Shown: positions 53,399-62,272 of the stretch, piece by piece | Numbering within the stretch: the first letter of the stretch is position 1 | How the letters are laid out: every line of letters starts with the position of its first letter | Assembly (NCBI GenBank): GCA_019828595.1 | Contig: JAHQRK010000001.1 | Span: forward strand, 4,216,001-4,280,000 | Direction of reading: 5' to 3' | Source: Aphanomyces cochlioides | Lineage: Eukaryota > Oomycota > Saprolegniomycetes > Saprolegniales > Verrucalvaceae | Length of the DNA: 64,000 nt | Translations under genes and position numbers: made by a program | Notes under the pieces: generated by a model | Database searches by the model: none | Told to the model about the DNA's origin: nothing | Seen by the model: the letters and a program-made list of their open reading frames with translations, nothing else

Positions 53399-55675
53399 TT
53401 ACAGCTTGCAGAGCCAATCCGTTGCCGACAACTCGACGCCATTTGGGGAAAATGTACGAGGTCCAGAGCATGCCTGACATCGATTTCGCCAACACGACAC
53501 TTGCACACGGCATTTGGAGCACGTCCAGAAAGGTTTGGCTTCGTAAATTTGCACCTGGAGGAGGCGAAGCGTGGCCACATCCATCGGTCGAGCCTTGAGC
53601 ACTGTGTTTTTCACGCGTTTTCCTATTTGGTTCGTTAAATATTGGACAGCCGCAGTCAGAATACCGTGAAGAAGGTTCATCGCAGCTTGAGCACCTTCAG
53701 CCGATTTGAAATAGACTGTGGCGTCGCCACGGGGCCGCCGTGTCCGTTGGCACATAAAGACATCAATGCGGGGATACGATGTGCTTTGGTCAATCTACCA
53801 CCGTGTCAAGACGATTATTCCTTGGAGGTGGGTTCGTACCTCGACACCAAAGGGATTGCACAAGACTGTCAGAGTGACTTCAGTCACGCTGTGGTTGATC
53901 TGGGAGATGTAAATGCACCGAGAGACCGCCGCTTCGTCGACCGCCACGTGGTTCAAATCCAAAATGAGCTCGTTTGGAGGCCGCTGCGGTGGTTCCGCAA
54001 GTAAGGGTTCTGCCTGAATATCGAGTCGTGGCGATGTCTTGGGCGCCCATCGACTCGCTCGCTCTTCCTTCCGTCGGCGTTTCAATTGATTTGGCGCTTC
54101 GTTATCGCCAGTGGCGTCTACACCGTCGCCAACATCATGTTGCCGTGACTGTTTGAGACTCGAAGTACTGGCTCGCCTTGCAAGAACTGGTGCAAGTGTC
54201 GGCGGCGTGCCGTTCGTTGTCTCAATGTTGGATGCACTCGATCTTCGCGCAAGGACGGGTTTATCAACTGGAGGAGGGAGTTCTGGCTTGGCTTTCTTTG
54301 GAATCGACCAAGAATTGTCGTTCAGCGGGGATTCGAATGGAGGAACATTGAGTTTTGGTGGACGTCTTGCCGCGGGGATGTCGTCAGGTTTACGTTTTGG
54401 CTTTGGGATCTCAAGTGGCGGGGGCAATGGAGAAGGTTCAGCCGTAACAGCTACGGGGATTTTATTCTTGGGTGTTTCGGCGACTTCAGCTGGAGAAGAC
54501 GCAGTCTGTCTTGGAGGAGGAACCTCTTTCGACGGTGGGTTGGCGACTGTGGCTGTTGTTGGAGCTGAATTTTGATTCCAAGGTTGTGTTGAGGCCACAA
54601 TCGGAGGCTTCGTCAAGACAACAGACTGTACTTCAGTGGGAATTCTTGTCGGAGGTTGGGTGGACGCCACAATCGGTGGTTTACTAGATGCAAGGGACGG
54701 TGCTTGAGCCGGAATTATAGTCGGACGTGCCGTGGGAGCCTCAGTTGGAGATTGAGCTGAAGGCGCACTTGGAGGGAGACTGGAAGTCGACGCTTGAGGT
54801 GCACGAGTACGAATTTGCGGCGGCGGTGTGGTTGGGACTGTCGCTGGTGGAGTGATTGGTGTTGGGTCGATTGGGTTTGATCGAATACTTTGCATCGCCG
54901 TGAGAGCTTCTTTGAGAGACGAACTCGACTTGTACGACAAGCCATCGACGATCGAGTCGAGAGATCGAAAGCTGTGCAGAAGAAAGAGGCGGGCGAGAGC
55001 GTCCCAAACCTGTTGGTCATAGGCTTTGACATCAAGTTTGGTCCAGCTAGCTGGAAGAATACACCCCCGGAGTTGCGACGTCAAGGCTTCCATGTGGTCA
55101 AAATGGGTTTGGAGTTGACTACGAGGAGCTTGATACGTTGTGTGGTGTAGCATTGAGAGCAAGTCGAGGGGATCGTGCGCTTGGAAATGATCAAGGAGCC
55201 ACGTATACATTCGATATGGCGAGTCGAGATGACGGATGTTTGACTGCAGTGACGGGGATACGGCAGCGAGGAGGTAGGCGGACGCTCTGGCTCGATAGTC
55301 GTTGGAAATCGATTCATGCAGTTCCCCTAGCTTAGAATACTTGCGTTGCGCTTCATATCGTTCTACCCACGCTGTACGCTCGTCTTCTGTCAATCCCTGA
55401 GGTGGCTTGGTCGGCCGTTGCGTCGCTTCAAACTCGACGGCTGTCTTGACGCTTGTCATCGCATCGAGAGCCACTCGCGGATGTTCGTACTGCGGATCCG
55501 TGTAGTACTTCATCCAGCCACGGGACGTCGCGGCGAGAGAGAATGCATGCTTCCACGTTGGAAAGTTGTCGTTGTCGAGAAGTTCTGCCACTGGTGGCAT
55601 GTCATTGTCGCCGCCTGGTGGCGCCATCCACCTGCTTGAATCTGATTGGATCAGTTGAATTGGGTTGGCAGTCAT
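53399..55675 (-). CDS. Gag (UBN2-like)-RRM-RanBP2 zinc finger fusion protein
   Basis: The first exon is one open frame of 600 codons. Residues about 30-270 resemble the gag (UBN2-type) part of Copia retrotransposons: DNDNFPTWKHAFSLAATSRG, AYLLAAVSPSLQSNIRHLDS and LHHTTYQAPRSQLQTHFDHM. A Pro/Thr/Ala-rich, probably disordered region follows (270-520). The RRM begins SRCIYISQINHSVTEV (RNP2); after an intron (about 53798-53842, GTACGA...TGGTAG) it continues with RNP1-like RGDATVYFKSAEGAQAAMNL. A second intron (about 53638-53680) leads to a RanBP2-type zinc finger, FWTCSKCRV...NRCQACSGPR. No protease, integrase or reverse transcriptase follows. RRM plus this finger recalls FUS/TAF15. A domesticated gag in an RNA-binding host protein is inferred. 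Confidence 0.75.
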
Positions 55676-56257
55676 TGCGGGAAGCTCTCAGGTCCTAATC
55701 GACAATCACACCAAGACATGGACTGAATGAGCTCCACTGACTAATCCATGCAGGTCTAACTGCCCATGGGTTGCTGGGGGATAAAACCGCCTGCTCCAAC
55801 TTGTAGGGGGCGGGAAGCTGAAAAGATAACATCTTTCAATGGCAAAAAATGTTTGTGTCGTTACCATTTTATGGATGAGGGTAAGTCTTCATGGGCAACA
55901 CAGCTTAGTTATCCTTAGACGACTCTAGACCCGCGACTAGTCGAGAGAAATGACGGCGAACTCAGTGCAGGAAGCATTCGTCATGGCTCGTGCGTCCTTG
56001 ACCTTCCGAGTTTGAATTTAAATTCCATTGGATATTGAATTTGGCCAATAGATGGAGACATGCAGCACCAACGTAGTCGCTCCTTCAACCTGTTGAACAC
56101 ATCAGCAGTAACTGAAGCTGCATGTACAAGGCTCTCTCATGCCACTATCACTTATAAGCTAGTTAGTGTTTGGGATTGTGTTTTCTCCCTGGAAATGAAT
56201 CGATGAAGACAGGCCTTATTGACGTGTGAGAACATATTTCTCAAACAATATATTCAA
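55676..56257. other. Intergenic region
   Basis: No gene seen. It contains the promoter of the gag-RRM gene and a CCAAT box at 56042. Confidence 0.45.
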
Positions 56258-56492
56258 GGGTGCGTCTGGCAAAATTCCAAAATCAATTCAACGATTTATG
56301 ACATATTCAAAACGGAGGTAAAACCTCCATTTCGTAAGAGCCTCCAGCGAGTATACTGTATCCCAACCAAAAATATTGGATTTGGTGAAAAAAACTCTGA
56401 TAAAAAAGTTCATATTTTCACCTCAAGTATTGAATTTGGCCTGCAACCGAAAATATTACAATAAGTAGGCCCAAAATGCCATTTTGCAGACA
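56258..56492 (+). mobile_element. Harbinger-type MITE (copy 2), end segment inverted
   Basis: Begins GGGTGCGTCTGGCAAAATTC and follows the complement of copy 1 up to GAATTTGGCCT at about 56444. The last about 44 bp (GCAACCGAAAATATTACAAT onward) then appear in the opposite orientation to copy 1. The outer end is interrupted by the Merlin element at 56493; CAGGCGGGG after 58074 may be its remainder. Two of the internal palindromes of copy 1 are missing here. Confidence 0.65.
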
Positions 56493-56509
56493 GGGCACAA
56501 CTTTACTGT

Positions 56510-56547
56510 AGCCCCCGCACTTATTTTTTAAAATAAGTGCGGGGGCT
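56510..56547. repeat. Perfect palindrome in the left end of the Merlin element
   Basis: Arms of 18 nt, AGCCCCCGCACTTATTTT and its complement, around TT. The arm equals the inner half of the terminal repeat, so the inner part has been copied in inverted form. Confidence 0.85.
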
Positions 56548-56579
56548 ATGTTTTAAAAAACAAAGCGCGGTGCAAAGTG

Positions 56580-56601
56580 AATCCGGATAATTATCCGGAT
56601 T
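56580..56601. repeat. 22-bp palindrome
   Basis: AATCCGGATAA followed by its exact complement, inside the Merlin element near its left end. Confidence 0.85.
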
Positions 56602-56691
56602 ATGCGTCATCATTTTCCTACATTTTCGTTCTTGATGTGTGATGAAATATCATCTTGTATTAGAGGTTAGGATTCTTACGTATTGCTATGA

Positions 56692-57300
56692 CTAATCCTT
56701 TAAAATACATACTACATGTTGCCTTGGGAGGAAAGAACCAATTTCTCTGCATGAACTCGTCCAAATAGGATTGCAAAAGATCTCAGCGTACACCACACCA
56801 TGCATCGCCTTGAGATAATGCTTCACACGGACTTCCCACACGCCCTCAATTGACTGAGTGTGGGCAACATTCACAAGGTTCACTAAATTTGTTGAATGAT
56901 TGAACCACATGTGCGAATAGCGCATGTGGGCAAGTGCAGGACTGTTTGCATGGGTATGGCGTTCGTTCGCCGAAACGTAGGAGATGAATCTTTCGGACAC
57001 AATAAGCGTTCCTAATAGTTAGTTGAGCTAATTCAATTTCAGCCCATCAGACTTACCTTCTGCAATATGATTGGCAATAATCGGCTAATTGTTGCTTCAT
57101 TCTGTCGTTGTAAGTGAAAACGCCAATCCATTTCTTCGTCGCTCTATCCACCACTACCAAAGAGCCAGCAATCGTCGTGTTGTGTGCCGCGCCCATACTT
57201 TAATAACTTCTTCAAAGAGGTTTCATCGATTTCAACGACAGATCCAACCCTTCCTATCTAATAAAACCCAAGAATGAATACATCCATGTATATAAATTGT
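56692..57300 (-). pseudogene. Merlin (ISXO2-like) transposase relic
   Basis: Near 57240 the complement reads GSVVEIDETSLKK, the first catalytic Asp region of the IS1016/Merlin family. The C-terminal part is MWFNHSTNLVNLVNVAHTQS and IEGVWEVRVKHYLKAMHGV, matching the conserved HT.TIE..W..LK motif with the final Glu. Stops and frame shifts separate them. The element's other reading frames are not coding. Confidence 0.55.
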
Positions 57301-57907
57301 TACAGGTACCGTAACGGTGCATGATCGCATTTCCTTGGAGCAAATCTGGCGGCGATATTTGTACCATGTGCTCGTCGTCTTGGTGGAGGCTTCTAGGTTC
57401 TTCTTCACAGAGTGTGACGTCTTTCATGTCGCATAATAGTAAAGGCAAAGGATCAAGGTCGCCATTGGCAACCGCGAACGAAAGAAACGCGTATTTTGTC
57501 GCACGCTGTGCTCCATGTTGCATGCCCTTAACGGCAATGCCACCGTAGTAGGCTGAGGGACATTTGGTCATAACAACAAGAACAAAGCATTTTATTACGC
57601 AATAGTCCAACCTAGCAGTCCAGTGTTAAGTGAGATATATACAGTGTAGATCATCGATACCTTCATGCTCCATGCTATCGCTGCTCGCTCGCTACTCGTC
57701 GCCATCATAACGGCCTTGAATGTGAAATCAGAAAAGTCCAACAAGTCGTACAGACTCTCAATGTCAGAGGAAAAGTTAAAATGACTTAGAAACTGTTACT
57801 GAATGAGATGCGGGGGCTTAAGTAAACGGTATATACAAACTTTCATATTAAAAATATTCGTGGATATCGTGACTTTGCTTGAATTGAAGCGGGAGACAAT
57901 TTGCGCC

Positions 57908-57965
57908 ATCCGGTTATTATCCGTATGTTCCATCCGTGTTGGCGTCATACGGATAATAACCGGAT
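57908..57965. repeat. Inverted repeat, 20-bp arms
   Basis: ATCCGGTTATTATCCGTATG (57908-57927) and its exact complement (57946-57965), with an 18-nt loop. It lies inside the Merlin element near its right end. Confidence 0.85.
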
Positions 57966-58262
57966 TGACTGTTCTGTGTGGTCTTTATATGTACGGATAA
58001 TTATCCGGGTACACAAGTATTTGAAATTGTTTTTACGTTAAAATAAGTGCAGGGACTACAGTAAAGTTGTGCCCCAGGCAGGCGGGGTTTCATTCTTGGA
58101 AAAGAAGTCAAGAACGAAGAACACTTTGGTTGAAAAGCAATGAAATTTTAGCCAATACAAGTCAATCAAGAAGTCAGGATTTTGAGAGCCCCACCGAAGT
58201 CTCTGTGGGCAAGAAAGAACCCTCTGAAAGTAAATACTCGAAACTATCCGGAATTTAAGTAA

Positions 58263-58830
58263 GAGCGCGTTCGGTGGCCACAAAATAATATGATATTTTT
58301 AAAATATCATGAAAAAAATCGATATCATGATATTGGGTTTCGTATACAGCGTTCGGTTGTCATCGTTATATCACGAACTTTCAGAAAAATATCATAATAA
58401 TATCGTGAAAAAAATATACACCTCTGACCGTGTATATTTATATTGGAATATCGTTGAAGGTGCTTTGTGGTCGGCCTGAATGGCACTCGAGTCTCAAGGA
58501 AGGGTGGATCTACGTGAGAGGTCCACCGAGAAGCAAGAAGACAAGCACCGTCGTCGACGCTCGTTCATACTATTGATTACCAGTTGGTATACAACGACTC
58601 ACTTATGCTACGAAGCGTGTCGAACGTCGGCGTTGACTGGCGCAGCATACATACATGAGATTCCGGTTAGCGAGCGTATGAACCGGACACAGGTGAAAAC
58701 ATGAAATTTGAATGCAAACCGAACGCGCTTGATATAAAACGATATCTGTGAAATAATGATATTTTGCTTGAATCAAATATAGCAATTTCATGATATGAAA
58801 TATCACAATATTTGACCACCGAACGCGCTC
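58263..58830. mobile_element. 568-bp Harbinger-type MITE
   Basis: Ends GAGCGCGTTCGGTGGCCA and the complement of GAGCGCGTTCGGTGGTCA, flanked by TAA on both sides (58260-58262 and 58831-58833). Inside, ATATCATGATAT-type repeats and partial copies of the end (at about 58350 and 58717) occur. It has no coding capacity. Confidence 0.8.
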
Positions 58831-58891
58831 TAAAATGCACCTCGATTGCCCTCCATGCTTTCATTTCGCATTGTCAGTTTCCTCAAACAAC

Positions 58892-59909
58892 ATGGTTCGG
58901 CACTCCGAGCGACAAACATTGATTAGGCAGCTCGAAACACTTCTTGCAACCGCTACGGCAATGTCTACTGTCGATACAGCATGCCACCCCGACGAATTGT
59001 TTCTCACACGACATGCCCACGATGCAGAATTCGACGAATTTATGTGTCAGGTGTTTGGTGTGCAATATGGCAGCATGACTTTCAACATTGATCAAATAGC
59101 GCTCATTCACAGAGCAGTTACTTCTCAACGATAGCTCAATCCACGAGTACCAGTACCCAAAAACCAACCACCGTACGAGTTTTTACTCAGCCTCGATGAA
59201 AAAAGATTTCGACAAGAGGTTAGAATGAGTCGATCTAGCTTCTATCAGTTGGTTGAGATCATCAAACAAAAATCAGCGTTTTTGAGCAACTCAAACGACT
59301 CTCAGGCTCAGCAATTTATCGTTTTTCTTGCCAAAATTGGTAGATATGGCAATGGCGCATCGATTGGTATACTCGCATGATACTTTGGCATATCTGAAGG
59401 AAATATTGTCATGTACTACAAGCGTTGTATCATGGCTCTTATGGATTTGGAGAAGGACGTTGTGGTCTGGCCCTCCAGTATTGAAAGAAGAAACATTAGC
59501 AGTCGCATTGAGCATGATAACGGATTTGAAGGCTGCGTTGGATTTGTTGATGGTCGATCTAGGATGGCCTGGTGCTGTTCATGACATGCGCGTGTGGGCG
59601 AATAGCAATATTTTAATGAGTCCTCAACGATACTTCTCGAACTTGGAGTTTCTAATTGCCGATTCAGGCTACATGCTTTCAAATTATCTCCTTCCAACGT
59701 ACATGCGAGTACGTGGGTTGCCATTGTCACCACAGCGTCAGCACTTCAATACGCGGATGGCAAAGTGTCGTTGTGTGAATGAGCATTGTATTGGTTTACT
59801 GAAGGGTCGATTTCAGTCATTGCGTGGTATGCGAATGGACTTGTCCAATTTGAAAAGCGCAAAGATGGTGACGTTATTTATAATGTGCGCAGCCGTCTTG
59901 CACATTTAG
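58892..59909 (+). pseudogene. Harbinger transposase (element D), core deleted
   Basis: Starts MVRHSERQTLIRQLETLLAT; after a stop at 59132 it continues PPYEFLLSLDEKRFRQEVRM, SSFYQLVEIIKQKSAFL, and ARYFGISEGNIVMYYKRCIM. The first Asp lies in GCVGFVDG. About 40 codons that should separate it from PGAVHDMRVWANS are missing. The second Asp is in LEFLIADSGYML and the Glu in CVNEHCIGLLKGRFQSL. Frame changes accompany the deletion. It is tail-to-tail with a partner gene. Confidence 0.65.
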
Positions 59910-60111
59910 TTGATAGACTTGGACGATTCGGACGACTGGGACACTGAACTCTATGACCTTGACTCAACTGAGGACGATGATAGCATCGATGCAGGATATG
60001 AATTTTTTGGGTACACGACGGCTGAAGATCGCAGAGAATACCATTGTAAAAAGTTTTGGGAAGAGTACAGCTGTACAATTTGAAATGATAGTCTAATTCA
60101 TTGAGCTGAAA

Positions 60112-61097
60112 TTAATCCTCTTCGAGCTTTGCTTTTTCTTGTCGTATGTACTCGAGAACGTCATCACGTGGGACTCCGATTTCCGACATCAATCGGGCTT
60201 CTTGAATAATTTCATTGTGTTTCTCCTTTCGCTTCAAGACGGCAAGTTCATCCCTCTTGGTGGTTGCTTCCCATTTCTTTGACTCTATGTAGTCGTTGGC
60301 AATTTCTTTTTGCATCCTTGCTGTATTCGATAGAGCCTCTGCAATGCTTTTCCCAAATGATTTGTGTTTCTTGTCCCCGAGCAGTCGTATTCTCTTTTTT
60401 GTACTAGCAGCTGGCACTATGTCGTCGAATTTTGATTTCAATGCTCCTTTTGGGATATCGATTGATGTCTGGGTTTGCAGCGACACGTCTAATTCAGCGT
60501 CTTCATTGGTATCCGTTCCAAAAAGATCGCTAGATAAGTCCCTTGTTCCATCATCAGAGCTCGAATGATAAATTGGTGCTGCAAGAGGTCGGTTGCCAAA
60601 TACGGGGTACAAGTCGTCGTAAAATTCACATATCTTGAGCATTGCTTCTTTAATTGGCTTCTACAATAACACTATGTCATCCTTAGACTCATTGAAAAGT
60701 ATACTTCACTTTGGACCATTATTTCGATTGATTCGGCGCTGGTTTTGTCGGTGCAATAATCTCGAGCGTTCTCACGCAATTCCTGACCGGTTTGATGTTC
60801 CCAGTCATTTGCTTTGATAAATGATGCATGTATGCGTTGTACTTTGTCTAAGACAGCACCTACGTCACGCAGAAAGCCATATCTAGCGAGTAAACTTGAA
60901 ATTTCCTTCCCAACAGTCTTCTTGGGGACTCCAGTCTTCGTCTTGACAGCTCCCTTGTAACGCAGCCAGTTTGTGTATTCTCCTTTTGAGTTGCGGTACG
61001 TGATCCACGCCAGAAGAACTGCCATTGAGCTGCGGCCATCGACCGCAACCTCCACACACTTAGTGCACTGGCACCTGTCAGCGTCCCAATTCACCAT
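60112..61097 (-). CDS. Harbinger partner protein, Myb/SANT-like (element D)
   Basis: Two exons joined by an intron at about 60661-60703 (GTATAC...TTGTAG). The first reads AWITYRNSKGEYTNWLRYKG, KKTVGKEISSLLARYGFLRD and FIKANDWEHQTGQELRENAR. The second has KEAMLKICEFYDDLYPVFGN and a charged coiled-coil tail ending EARLMSEIGVPRDDVLEYIR. A good start is the ATG at MAVLLAWITY or the one at 61097. The frame is open in both exons, so this partner has outlasted its transposase. Confidence 0.55.
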
Positions 61098-61193
61098 CCG
61101 ACGACGAATTCTAAAATACCTCTAAAAGGTAATGGGTGCAGAACTGGCTCTCATCATTTTTTCTGTTCAAACGTCTTGCCGAAAATCGGCACA

Positions 61194-61281
61194 GAAGTCA
61201 AGAAAGACGACAGAAGCTGGAATATGCATTTTGTCCAATCAAACCACTTGAAAATATTCTGATCTCGTCTTTCTTGACTTC
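61194..61281. repeat. Inverted repeat, 17-bp perfect arms
   Basis: GAAGTCAAGAAAGACGA at 61194-61210 and its exact complement at 61265-61281, with a 54-nt spacer. Upstream of the partner gene of element D. Purpose unknown. Confidence 0.8.
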
Positions 61282-61671
61282 TTTTTGAAGCCCCTATTAA
61301 TAAGGAGAGTGTCGAAATATTAATAAATTGACAACAATAATTTAGGTGTTCCATGGGATAAAGGACATATTCACGCGGTCTTCCCCGAAAATGTAACTCA
61401 AAAAGCATGGCTATCACAATATATTCGATCACATTAAGGAGGCAAACATTACTTACGCTGACACAACGATTAAGTGGGATTGAGAGACTCCCAAACTCTT
61501 TTGCCAATCGCTTTAACAACATCCTTCAAAAGGATGTGTCGAAATTTGTTGGTATTTCTCTCAATCACTACATTCTGGGTGGCAAATGCAGGATTACGTG
61601 AAAATGTCAAGCGAAAATATCGAGACAAGAAAAATACTACATTCAAACATGAAGGGTTCAACAAGATTTGG

Positions 61672-62234
61672 AGCGCAAGCAGTTTATTGATCAAGCCAAG
61701 AAATTAGTGCATCAAAGGAATGATAATGGTATTGAAGATGTAGTTTACGATCTTTATATCTATTGTCAATGTTCATATGTCATATTGTTTATGTGTAGAG
61801 TTGCATGATCGCTGTAATGAAACGACGAATTACATAAAGTATGTACAGTACGAAATCTTTTGTCGTCTTCCCATGTATTGAGTCACGAAGTCTATCATTG
61901 AGTTTAAGTGATTCAAGTTGTTGATCTTGACAAAAGCAAATCCTCTCTTAAAGTCAAGAGTGTAGTGCAACTTACCAAGGACCCAATGATCGGTAAAAAA
62001 TTGAATCGAATGAATGTCGCCATTGAAGAAAGCTCGTCAAGAGCAGTACAAGTACAGTCTGTTCGTTAGAAAAGGAATTAATAGTGCACGAAGACATCAT
62101 GATGGAAGTGTTCAAATTCATCAAAACGTTGACGAAAGCCAGAGATAATTTTCTCCGAAGCGAAGTTGTGTATTGATCAGGCAGACAGATTAGTCCATCA
62201 AAGGAAAGAGAATGATATTGATGATGTAGTTTGA
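61672..62234 (+). repeat. Diverged direct repeat of a coding-like segment
   Basis: 61672-61745 and 62160-62234 are similar; both could encode IDQAxxLVHQR followed by DVV. They look like two remnants of the tail of a partner-type protein. No open frame covers either copy. Confidence 0.45.
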
Positions 62235-62241
62235 AATCTAA

Positions 62242-62272
62242 GGGTGCGTCTGGCAAAATTTCAAAATCAATA
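62242..62272 (+). mobile_element. Harbinger-type MITE (copy 3), truncated by insertion
   Basis: Preceded by TAA; reads GGGTGCGTCTGGCAAAATTT and follows copy 2 up to CAAAATCAATA, where other sequence begins. The break falls at a TA. Confidence 0.7.

Larger units (their letters stand above)
56493..58074 (-). mobile_element. Merlin/IS1016-type element, decayed
   Basis: The ends are 36-bp inverted repeats with two mismatches, starting GGGCACAACTTTACTGTAG, at 56493 and 58074. The flanks CAGACA and CAGGCA may be remains of a target duplication. The inside holds a relic of an ISXO2/Merlin transposase and three palindromes. Confidence 0.6.

Noticed and set aside
54111..54575. Gly/Val-rich plus-strand frame opposite the gag-RRM gene
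   Set aside because: It mirrors the Pro/Thr-rich region on the other strand.
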